Source: DATFLS01 sp964413425
GTDB lineage: Bacteria > Fidelibacterota > JAANXI01
DNA: 40,494 bases
Assembly: GCA_964413425.1 (NCBI GenBank)
Contig: CAYPST010000024.1
Coordinates: 1 to 40,494, forward strand
Direction of reading: 5' to 3'
Position numbers and translations under genes: made by a program. Positions 26,072 through 33,676 of this stretch are shown one piece after another (position 1 is the first letter of the stretch; each line of letters begins with the position of its first letter). The notes under the pieces were generated by a model. The model saw nothing but the letters and a program-made list of their open reading frames with translations, was not told the origin of the DNA and made no database searches.

Positions 26072-28363
26072 ATGAGAAACTTATTTCGAAAAGACCCGCT
26101 CTCAGCCGTTCCCATCAAATACAAGCTGCCGCTGAGTTTTGTGTTACTCTGCCTTATCGCGTTCGGTGTCGCAGGGTATCTGGTGGCGAACTCGGTGTAT
26201 CGTTCCCTGGAAAGCGAAATTCTCTCCCGGCTTCGGAGCGAATCCATTGCCCATGCGGTGATGTTCGATAAATCCATGGATGCACTCGGCAGGCGATCGC
26301 AGGATTTCGCCTCGGACGGTTTCATCCGTACTCAAACCGCGAAACTGGTCCAAGGTGCGGCAAGCCCGGCCCGTTCAGCATTGGAACGCCATCTGCGGAA
26401 GAACAAACTCCCGCTGGAACCGACATTTACTAATCTGCTGGTGTTTGACACGGAGGGGCACCTGCTGGCAGCGGCCAGAGAGCATACCCTTATTCTCAAG
26501 GATAGAGAGCGCTTGGAGACTGTCCCCCAAGATCTGCAATTCAGCGCACTGGCGCAAAGGAATGGGCTGCAGGATTCGCTGTTCTTCGAAATCACCACGC
26601 CTCTCCGGAATCTGAACCACTCGGAAGTCATCGGCTATCTGAGCTGTGTTGTTGATCTAAGCACGGTCATCCACGACACATTCGCAGCCAACAGAGATGC
26701 CATTGCCGAATCGTCCCTGGAAAAACATCTCACCATCATTGATGCCGCCGGACGGCGAGTCAACATTCCCTGGTGGTTTCCGGAAGAGGCGGATCGCACC
26801 GCATCCTATCTCACTCACTCCGGTGGATTATTTCTGCGCCGGGAGCAGGGAGCACAGCGTACCACTGAACATGTGGGCCGGCACACCTGCGAGCACGGGC
26901 AGGAGATGTATGGTCAGAGTTATCCCATGGAGAGCGTTGGCTGGATCGCCCTGGTGGAACTGAACGCCGAAGCGGCACTCCTCCCGATCACCGCCATCGA
27001 GGGGAAGATTCTGGGAACAGCGATCATTATCACGATCACCACCCTCATCCTGCTCTATTTCCCGGTGCAGTTTCTCATCCGGCCGCTGAATGCTTTGAAG
27101 GAGATGGCGTCCCGCATCAAGGACGGCGATTTCTCCGTTCGCCTGCAAACGGAGTCGGAAGATGAAATCGGGCACCTCACCAAGACCTTCAATATGATGG
27201 CAGCGGCGGTCGAGGAGCGTACCACTTACCTGGAGGAAACGGCCAGAGATTTGCAGCAGAGCCAGCAGGAACTCCGGATCGAGCATCACCGGTTGGAGAC
27301 GGTGGTGCAGTCCATGGAGGACGGACTGATTCTCCTGGGGCGCGACGGTGAGATTATCCTGTCGAATGCAGCGGCCCGGCCGGTGGAAGCGCTGCTCACA
27401 GGCGAAGCGGAGAATCCCGCCGTTCAGCGATGCCGGAAAGACGGCGCCAACGACGGGAATTGTGTGGCGTGTCTGTTGAATGGCGCCGCACCCCATTCCT
27501 GCATTGTACGGTTTGATCAGCGCATCTATGAAATTCTGTCCACCCGGCTGCCAACCGAATCCGGGGAAACCGGAAAAATCCTGGTGGCCAGAGATATCAC
27601 TGAACGGGAACAGATGCGGGATCAGCAGCTGCATCAGGATCGCCTGGCGGTCCTGGGCAGGATCGCAGCGGTAGTGGCCCATGAAATGAACAGTCCCCTG
27701 TCGGCGATTTCCATGTACAACCAGATGATGGAAACCGAACTCCCGGAGGACTCCCCGTATCAGGAACATGTGGACGTTATTCAGCGGAATACCCGGTCCT
27801 GCCGGCGAATCATTAAGCAGCTCCTGGATTACGCCCGGACGCCCCAACCGGAAATCAGCGAGGTGAATATCAATGAACTCATCACCACTGTGCTCCGGTT
27901 CCTCAAGCCGTTCTATGAGCAAAAGGATATCCTGCTCGACTACCAGAATCTCTGTGGAAACCGGATAATACAGGGGGATGCTATGCAGCTGCAGCAGGTC
28001 CTGGTGAATCTGATTATGAATGCCATTCAGGCACTGCCCGGGGAGGATGGACGCATTGAAATTCGTGCTGATCAGAAAGACAACCAGATTACCATAGATA
28101 TCCGGGACAACGGGCAGGGAATCCCGGCTGATAAACAAGAGGAGATATTCGCACCCTTTGTAACCACCAGAAGCGCCGGCGGCACCGGACTGGGACTGCC
28201 CACAGCGCGCCGTATCATTCGTGCGCATCGGGGGCGGCTGGAGCTGCTCACCTCGGAACCAGGCAACACCGTATTCCGGATCGCTCTCCCCCTGAAGACC
28301 GGACCGGATCCGTCCTGGAATAGCACACGGGTTCACACTGAAACAGAGGATGTACACGGATGA
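26072..28363 (+). CDS. Membrane sensor histidine kinase with Cys-rich PAS domain
   Basis: A 763-residue NtrB-like kinase. TM1 is at about 18-40, followed by a long extracytoplasmic sensor region (about 41-315). TM2 is at about 317-338, followed by a HAMP region (LIRPLNALKEMASRIKDGDF) and a coiled coil. A PAS domain (about 410-500) has Cys at 454, 464, 467 and 477, spacing C-x9-C-x2-C-x9-C. The dimerisation helix has AHEMNSPLSAI with the phospho-His at 537. The ATPase shows NLIMNAIQA, the DNGQGIPADKQ box and GGTGLGLPTARRI. A GTG just before the ATG is an alternative start. It pairs with the sigma-54 regulator downstream. The four Cys could hold an Fe-S cluster or act as a redox switch. Confidence 0.94.
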   Translation: MRNLFRKDPLSAVPIKYKLPLSFVLLCLIAFGVAGYLVANSVYRSLESEILSRLRSESIAHAVMFDKSMDALGRRSQDFASDGFIRTQTAKLVQGAASPARSALERHLRKNKLPLEPTFTNLLVFDTEGHLLAAAREHTLILKDRERLETVPQDLQFSALAQRNGLQDSLFFEITTPLRNLNHSEVIGYLSCVVDLSTVIHDTFAANRDAIAESSLEKHLTIIDAAGRRVNIPWWFPEEADRTASYLTHSGGLFLRREQGAQRTTEHVGRHTCEHGQEMYGQSYPMESVGWIALVELNAEAALLPITAIEGKILGTAIIITITTLILLYFPVQFLIRPLNALKEMASRIKDGDFSVRLQTESEDEIGHLTKTFNMMAAAVEERTTYLEETARDLQQSQQELRIEHHRLETVVQSMEDGLILLGRDGEIILSNAAARPVEALLTGEAENPAVQRCRKDGANDGNCVACLLNGAAPHSCIVRFDQRIYEILSTRLPTESGETGKILVARDITEREQMRDQQLHQDRLAVLGRIAAVVAHEMNSPLSAISMYNQMMETELPEDSPYQEHVDVIQRNTRSCRRIIKQLLDYARTPQPEISEVNINELITTVLRFLKPFYEQKDILLDYQNLCGNRIIQGDAMQLQQVLVNLIMNAIQALPGEDGRIEIRADQKDNQITIDIRDNGQGIPADKQEEIFAPFVTTRSAGGTGLGLPTARRIIRAHRGRLELLTSEPGNTVFRIALPLKTGPDPSWNSTRVHTETEDVHG

Positions 28364-28586
28364 AGACGTTAAACGGTAAATGTTTGTGTACGGGGAAAAT
28401 AAAGCGAAGCCATAGAGTAGAAAAGTCAGTATCTGGTTCAGGGAGTAGAGAATACATGACTATCGTCACCAGTTAATTGGCAATGCTCACAAAACTCTTC
28501 ATAGATCTTCTCACTTTTCACGTTTCACGTTTTATTCTCCGTGTGCTATCTCTGACTCATAAAGTGTAAATTTGAGAGAGAAAGTT
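28364..28586. other. Spacer between kinase and regulator with TTTCACG words
   Basis: This 223-base gap is unusually long for a kinase-regulator pair. A TTTCACG word cluster (8-base step) lies at 28510-28534. No gene is seen. Confidence 0.5.
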
Positions 28587-29987
28587 ATGACAAAAATACC
28601 AGAGGCATTAAGCGATATTCATGTTCTCGTTGTCGATGATCAGGCGGATGTCTGCCGGGGGTTACGGCGGTTGATCAGTACCACCGGATGCCAGGTCAGC
28701 ACTGCTGCTTCCGGTGAAGAGGCCTTGTCCGAACTGCGCCATTCCGCGTTTGATATCGTGATCACTGATATCAAGATGGACGGCCTCTCCGGGATTGACC
28801 TGCTCCATGAAATGAACCGGGAGTGGCCGGAAATCGAAGTGGTATTAATCACGGGATACGGGACCATCGATATGGCGGTGTCCTGCCTGCAGAACGGAGC
28901 CTCCCACTTCATCACCAAGCCGTTTGACAACGAAGACATTCTCACATTCGTTCGCCGGGCGGGGTATCGCATCCTGGCCCGGAAGCAGCGGTGGGCCGGT
29001 GAGCAGCAGTACCGGTCGCCACGAATAATCGCGGAATCACCTGTGATGCACACCGTATTGCAACAGGTGGAACAGGTGGCGCCGTCCGGAATCCCGGTAG
29101 TGATCCAGGGCGAAAGCGGGACAGGCAAGGAGCTGATCGCCCGGACCATCCACAAGAAGAGCCAGGTGTGTGACAAGCCCTTTCTGGCCATCAACTGCGC
29201 AGCCCTGCCGGATTCGTTGCTTGAATCGGAGCTGTTCGGGTATAAAAAAGGCGCGTTCACCGGGGCACACCAGGACTCACCCGGATTATTCCAGCAGGCG
29301 GACGGCGGAACCATCTTCCTGGATGAAATCGCCTCCATGTCGATCTCCTTCCAGAAAAAGCTCCTCCGGGTGCTGGAAGAAAAGGTGGTTCGCCCGTTGG
29401 GAGGAACCAGGGATACCCGGGTCAAATTCCGGTTAATTGCCGCCACCAACCGGTCGCTGAATCAGCTGGTGGAAAACGGTGATTTCCGGCAGGATTTGCT
29501 TTACCGGCTGGATGTCTTCAAGATACTGCTCCCGCCACTAAAAGAGCGCAAGCAATGCATCCCTGCACTGGCGGAATATTTTGTGGAGCGGAACGCGTCG
29601 GATGTGCTGGGTGAAGACTCTCCGATTCCGGAGATTTCACCGGCTGCCCTGCAGGCATTGGAGCAGCATCACTGGAAGGGAAACATCCGGGAGCTGGAGA
29701 ACACCATCAAACGGGCGCTGGTGGTGTGCCACGGAGACACCATCCTGCCGGCCCATTTCGGATTTGAAAAAGCGAACGGGGAGCACCCCGACCTCCGGCC
29801 GTATGAGACAGAGAAGCAGCAGGTCATCGAATCATTCCAGGCCCGCTACATCCGGCAGGCTCTCACCCGGACCGGCGGGAATGTCACCCGGGCCGCCGAC
29901 CTGTGCGGACTCACCCGCGCCGCCTTCCAGCGGATCATGAAGAAACTGGATATCGAGCGGGAAGAGGTGATGGTGGAAGGGGTGTGA
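28587..29987 (+). CDS. Sigma-54-dependent response regulator (NtrC family)
   Basis: A 466-residue enhancer-binding protein that opens promoters held by RNA polymerase with sigma-54. The receiver domain (about 11-125) has the acceptor D61 in VITDIKMDG and the switch Lys in ITKPFDN. The AAA+ domain shows Walker A GESGTGKE (175-182), an intact GAFTGA (222-227) for sigma-54 contact, Walker B DGGTIFLDEI and the R-finger region. The C-terminal Fis-type helix-turn-helix includes GGNVTRAADLCGLTRAAFQR. A TTG at 28572 would add five residues, but the ATG at 28587 is preferred. The kinase precedes it. A sigma-54 promoter lies before the nar cytochrome gene 3.6 kb downstream. Confidence 0.96.
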   Translation: MTKIPEALSDIHVLVVDDQADVCRGLRRLISTTGCQVSTAASGEEALSELRHSAFDIVITDIKMDGLSGIDLLHEMNREWPEIEVVLITGYGTIDMAVSCLQNGASHFITKPFDNEDILTFVRRAGYRILARKQRWAGEQQYRSPRIIAESPVMHTVLQQVEQVAPSGIPVVIQGESGTGKELIARTIHKKSQVCDKPFLAINCAALPDSLLESELFGYKKGAFTGAHQDSPGLFQQADGGTIFLDEIASMSISFQKKLLRVLEEKVVRPLGGTRDTRVKFRLIAATNRSLNQLVENGDFRQDLLYRLDVFKILLPPLKERKQCIPALAEYFVERNASDVLGEDSPIPEISPAALQALEQHHWKGNIRELENTIKRALVVCHGDTILPAHFGFEKANGEHPDLRPYETEKQQVIESFQARYIRQALTRTGGNVTRAADLCGLTRAAFQRIMKKLDIEREEVMVEGV

Positions 29988-30016
29988 TTAGTCAGGATAA
30001 TAACTCAATAGATAGA

Positions 30017-30265
30017 TTATCTGGGATATGGGTGTTCACAATCAAACTCGGAACGCAGCCGGCGGATATCCGGGGCATCTGTCCGGTTCTTCCAGATACC
30101 TCTGGCCTTCTGAAGACATTCGCTCCTTTTTTCTTCTGAAGGTTGTCCAACGTACCTATCAATAGCCTGGCGGATAAGGGCACTTTGTGATTGGCCAGTG
30201 CGTTCCGATAATAATTTCAGGGCTTCGCGTTCTTCTTTTGTCAGATAAATTTGTGTTCGTTCCAT
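30017..30265 (-). CDS. Ribbon-helix-helix (CopG-type) protein, orphan antitoxin-like
   Basis: An 82-residue DNA-binding protein. The ribbon and two helices are ERTQIYLTKEEREALKLLSE and TGQSQSALIRQAIDRYV, typical of RHH antitoxins. The tail (GIWKNRTDAPDIRRLRSEFD) matches the conserved end of VapB-like members paired with PIN toxins. No toxin gene follows; the region downstream on its strand is the convergent sigma-54 regulator, 29 bases away. An AGAGGAT site precedes the ATG. It may regulate itself through the palindrome at 30293-30302. It is intact but solitary. Confidence 0.85.
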   Translation of the reverse strand: MERTQIYLTKEEREALKLLSERTGQSQSALIRQAIDRYVGQPSEEKRSECLQKARGIWKNRTDAPDIRRLRSEFDCEHPYPR

Positions 30266-30292
30266 AAATAATCCTCTTTATGGAAGTTAATG

Positions 30293-30302
30293 TACATATG
30301 TA
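30293..30302. promoter_or_regulatory. Small palindrome upstream of RHH gene
   Basis: TACATATGTA is a perfect ten-base palindrome 27 bases upstream of the RHH start. A second half-site (AATGTATA) follows directly. RHH regulators usually bind such short paired sites, so autoregulation is plausible. Confidence 0.35.
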
Positions 30303-30627
30303 ATGTATATTGTTTTTTCTGAGATAGCAATCAGAAAGAAAGACGGACTCATTCTCGGCAATTATGCCTGCACGAGTCATCTAGACCGCAGCCCTGATGC
30401 ATCGGGCTCCCTCCTGAACACCAGTCGGTCGCTCGGAATGCCTCGCTTGAGTGCGGCTTGAGTCGATCCGCGGGTTCCTCTCCCGGAATAACCAACACTG
30501 ATGAGTCATCCCGACCGGAATCCCGGCAACCGCCGGGATGGAGTGGAGGGATCTCTTCGGGGCTCCTCATTCGGAGTGCCTCGATCAGGTGCCCGCGCGA
30601 ACTGGAGGTGCGCCAGGCCCGTCGATA

Positions 30628-30685
30628 CCCGCCGCCAGATTCCTCGGCTGCAACCCATACACCGGGACTCCGCTCGGAATGACTC
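30628..30685 (-). repeat. 58 bp element, copy 2 (inverted)
   Basis: Reverse complement of 25369-25426 with four mismatches by eye. It faces the other copy across about 5.2 kb that contains the Rrf2, kinase, regulator and RHH genes. Confidence 0.85.
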
Positions 30686-30718
30686 ACCTATCATTGCGTA
30701 CGAAGCAAGACACCACCA

Positions 30719-32875
30719 TTATTCCGCCAGCGCAAACGCCACGTACGTATCCCCGGACCGGGTACCCGGCTTCCCGCCGCCTCCGGCGGCGATGACGACG
30801 TACTGGCGGCCGTCTACTGCATACGTGCAGGGAGTGGCATACGCGCCGGCAGCTAACTGGCCCTCCCAGAGGATCTCGCCGGACGCCTTGTCGAAGGCCC
30901 GGAATTTTTCATCCTTGGTGGCGCCGATGAAGACCAGACCCCCGGCGGTGACTATGCTGCCGCCCATGTTAAACGTGCCGGTGGGCGGCAGGCCCCGATC
31001 CAGGAGCTCCTGGTGCTCTCCCAGCGGCACCTGCCACAGGATCTCGCCTGCGCTCAGGTCAATGGCATTCAGCGTGCCCCAGGGAGGCTTGTTGGCAGGA
31101 TAATCATTCGGATCCCGAAAAGGTTGATGGCCGGTGGCAATGTAGGGTGGCATAGTCGGACGGTTGGCAACGTCTTCCTCAGGCCCCACCTGTTCCTGCG
31201 CTCCATACAAAAAGTTCGTGAGCTGTGACATTTCGCGATCGCTCAAGTCCGGCACCGGCAGCATCTGGCCCTGACCATTCCGGACGATAGCACGGAAGGT
31301 CGTTTTGGGCATCCGGTCCCGGAGATCCCGGATGTCCGGAACCGACTGTCCGTCGCCTTCCCGGTTCAGTCCGTGACAGACAGCGCAGCTGGTGCGGTAG
31401 ATCATTTCACCTGGGGGCGGCAGACCACCGCTCTCCGCCGGATCGGTTGGCACCATGGTGATACTTTCGGCCACGTTACTGGTGTTGACATACAGAATTC
31501 CGGTGGCCGGATCGAACGAGGCCCCGCCCCAGTCAGTGCCTCCGTTGAACTGGGGCAGCACCAGGGTGCCCTGTTCGCCGGGCGGCAGATATAATGGTCC
31601 CGACCGAAACTCCCGGAATCGCTCCAGCACATACGCACGGGCTTCCGGAGAGATGTTGGTGATGAGATCCTCGGTAAATCCCTGCACGGCGTAGATCAGT
31701 GATTGGGGTGGAAACGGCTGGGTAGGCCAGGTCGCTTCTCCCGGAATATCTGACTGGGGAACCGGACGTTCCTGGATGGGAAAAACCGGTTCCCCGGTCT
31801 CCCGGTTGAACACGAACAGGTGGCCCATCTTGGTGGGCTGGGCCACGGCGTCGATCTGTTGGCCGTTCTGCCGGACGGTCACCAGCGCCGGCGGGGACGC
31901 CAGGTCGTAATCCCAGATATCGTGATGCACCGCCTGAAAATGCCAGAGACGCTCGCCGGTTTCGGCATTGAGCGCCAGCAGACAGTTGGCAAACAAGTTC
32001 TTCCCGGGCCGATCCCCGCCGTAATGATCGTACGTGGCGGATCCGGTGGGCGCGAACACGATTCCGCGGTCGGTGTCCACCGTCATCCCGGCCCAGGAGT
32101 TGGCACCACCTGCCCATTTCCAGGCGTCCGGTGGCCAGGTGTCGTATCCGAATTCACCGGGATGGGGAATGGTATGAAAGATCCAGCGACGCTCCCCGGT
32201 GCGGACGTCATACGCCCGGATGTGTCCCGGCGCGGCGGGACGCGGCCCCTCACCCACGCTGCTGCCGGTAATGTACAGGTTCTTGTAAATCACTCCGGGA
32301 GATGACGCGGTAACCGACAGGTCTCCGACATCCCGATCCAATCCCAACCGGAGGTCCACCTTCCCGCTGTCGCCGAACGCCGGGATTAATTTTCCGGTCA
32401 TTGCATTCAGGGCGTGGATATATGGTCCGGCTGTCATCAGGATCCGGCGATCATTTCCGCTCTCCCAGTAGGTTACGCCCCGGTTCACGCCGCTTGAGCG
32501 ACCGCCGGCAAAGGGATCGTAGCGCCAGATCGCCTGTCCGGTGGCCGCCTGGAGCGCCATCACCTTCAGACCCGGTGTGGTCAGGTACATGATGCTGTCA
32601 ACCACAATCGGAGTGCACTCGATGGTGGACGGCGGATCTCTCCGGCTGTCGCCCGTTTCATAGCGCCAGGCGACTTCCAGCTGCCGCACGTTGGATCGGT
32701 TAATCTGGTCGAGCGCCGAATACTTGGTTCCGCCGGCATCGCCCCCGTATACCCGCCAGGCGGCGTGATTGTCCGCTTCAGGGGGACCGCAGGAAACAAC
32801 AACATTTATCAGTATGAAGAGGACCAGGTGAATCCATGCAGGTCTTGTGCTATAAATATTATACAGGGATATCAT
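30719..32875 (-). CDS. PQQ-dependent dehydrogenase lipoprotein with inserted heme c domain
   Basis: A 718-residue quinoprotein of the beta-propeller dehydrogenase type (glucose, alcohol or related substrates) acting outside the cytoplasm. The N-terminus has a lipoprotein signal: a hydrophobic stretch and the lipobox VVSC at 26-29, Cys29 being the lipid site. The propeller starts WRVYGGDAGGTKYSALDQIN and shows repeated LDxxTG and W-type blade motifs. A cytochrome c domain sits between late blades (about 485-560), with CAVCH at 497-501 and Met residues in QMLPVPDLS as possible axial ligand. The propeller resumes to the end. The ATG at 32875 is chosen over a TTG nine bases before it. No PQQ synthesis genes are present. 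The gene is divergent from the nar cluster. Confidence 0.92.
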   Translation of the reverse strand: MISLYNIYSTRPAWIHLVLFILINVVVSCGPPEADNHAAWRVYGGDAGGTKYSALDQINRSNVRQLEVAWRYETGDSRRDPPSTIECTPIVVDSIMYLTTPGLKVMALQAATGQAIWRYDPFAGGRSSGVNRGVTYWESGNDRRILMTAGPYIHALNAMTGKLIPAFGDSGKVDLRLGLDRDVGDLSVTASSPGVIYKNLYITGSSVGEGPRPAAPGHIRAYDVRTGERRWIFHTIPHPGEFGYDTWPPDAWKWAGGANSWAGMTVDTDRGIVFAPTGSATYDHYGGDRPGKNLFANCLLALNAETGERLWHFQAVHHDIWDYDLASPPALVTVRQNGQQIDAVAQPTKMGHLFVFNRETGEPVFPIQERPVPQSDIPGEATWPTQPFPPQSLIYAVQGFTEDLITNISPEARAYVLERFREFRSGPLYLPPGEQGTLVLPQFNGGTDWGGASFDPATGILYVNTSNVAESITMVPTDPAESGGLPPPGEMIYRTSCAVCHGLNREGDGQSVPDIRDLRDRMPKTTFRAIVRNGQGQMLPVPDLSDREMSQLTNFLYGAQEQVGPEEDVANRPTMPPYIATGHQPFRDPNDYPANKPPWGTLNAIDLSAGEILWQVPLGEHQELLDRGLPPTGTFNMGGSIVTAGGLVFIGATKDEKFRAFDKASGEILWEGQLAAGAYATPCTYAVDGRQYVVIAAGGGGKPGTRSGDTYVAFALAE

Positions 32876-32980
32876 TACGCGCAATCTCCGTTTCTATCTG
32901 GGATGTCATGAGTGTGAAAGAAAAAAATAGAGAAAAACCGGGATGGAATCCAGTGCGGGGAAACCGTTAAAAAATCTGAG

Positions 32981-33014
32981 ACAGGATTGACAGGATGAAC
33001 AGGATAACAACAAA
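32981..33014. repeat. CAGGAT word repeat, nine-base step
   Basis: Three units ACAGGATTG, ACAGGATGA and ACAGGATAA are followed by CAAC. The block at 38731-38764 is the same apart from two bases. Confidence 0.85.
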
Positions 33015-33220
33015 TAGAGGACAAGTTCTGGGAATAGCGATTGAATAGGCAATTGACATTACCCCAAGTTCGTGAGACCACAGAGAAAACCTATTACCCT
33101 AGCATACCACGTTGAGGCTATGGGAGTCTAGCCATGATTCTAGCGCACTCACTACTTGAGTATTAGGTGGGTGCGGTGGGGGGTCTATCCCGTGAATCCT
33201 GCCCCAAAAGGGTCCCCTTG

Positions 33221-33322
33221 GGATTAATCCTGTCGAAAAAGGAAGAATGGGAATATCTTGTGATGGCCATGAATAAAGCCGGCGAAGGCGAACCCAGTAA
33301 CGTGGTGATGGCGGTGTTGTGA
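33221..33322 (+). pseudogene. Remnant of a fibronectin type III domain protein
   Basis: An open stretch of about 33 codons ends with TGA. It contains WEYLVMAMNKAGEGEPSN, followed by VVMAVL. The pattern Y-x-V-x-A-x-N-x-A-G-x-G-x-P-S is the last two strands of an FN3 domain. No ATG, signal peptide or upstream domain is present in frame. It seems to be the leftover end of a secreted or surface protein gene. Confidence 0.5.
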
Positions 33323-33494
33323 TCAGGAGGCTCCCGGATCACACCGGTCCGGGAGCATTCCTTTCTCTCCGGGAGGGATCTCTCATCTTTCACAGAGCAC
33401 TGTATAGTCGTGTATGCATCTGTAACCCCTTATCTTCATTGGAATTAGAAAAATTCTGCCTCTGGCCTGTATAGTTAGGTATCCGATCGGCCGG

Positions 33495-33515
33495 GATCCA
33501 ACATTGTGGTGGATC
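33495..33515. promoter_or_regulatory. Inverted repeat, possible enhancer site for the sigma-54 regulator
   Basis: GATCCAAC-ATTGT-GGTGGATC is an eight-base inverted repeat with one mismatch and a five-base spacer. Its centre lies about 140 bases before the predicted transcription start, the usual distance for NtrC-type activators. The binding protein is not shown by sequence alone. Confidence 0.3.
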
Positions 33516-33618
33516 TCGCCTTTTCTCTGTTTCCATAGATTCCCTTCCCTTTGAACCCCCTGTCATTTCAACCTTCCGGGGCTTCAGAGGTCATTAATCA
33601 GATGTTATAATCCGATAT

Positions 33619-33634
33619 TGGCACGGCGTTTGTA
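33619..33634 (+). promoter_or_regulatory. Sigma-54 promoter before the nar cytochrome gene
   Basis: TGGCACGGCGTTTGTA fits the -24/-12 consensus TGGCACG-N4-TTGCW at all fixed positions except one (T in place of C in the -12 GC). Spacing is exact. Transcription should begin near 33646, about 31 bases before the GTG start of the cytochrome gene. Confidence 0.65.
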
Positions 33635-33676
33635 TGATCACTGGGAAAACAAATGAGTAAATAACCGGAGTTCCCC

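Larger units (their letters stand above)
30266..30718. other. Intergenic region with RHH promoter zone and inverted element
   Basis: The left part is AT-rich and should hold the RHH gene promoter. The right part (about 30385-30700) is the modular GC-rich element family also seen at 25211-25500, in the opposite orientation. Long open frames cross the element on both strands but lack family resemblance. Confidence 0.6.
32876..33676. other. Long divergent spacer between quinoprotein and nar cluster
   Basis: About 800 bases. It holds a CAGGAT word block at 32981-33014, the remnant of an FN3 domain at about 33221-33322, an inverted repeat at 33495-33515 and the sigma-54 promoter at 33619-33634. 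No intact gene is seen. Confidence 0.65.

Noticed and set aside
30385..30710. Open frames of 60-200 codons on both strands in the GC-rich element
   Set aside because: The same DNA recurs inverted at 25211-25500 with mismatches and rearrangements, and the frames are not kept between the copies.
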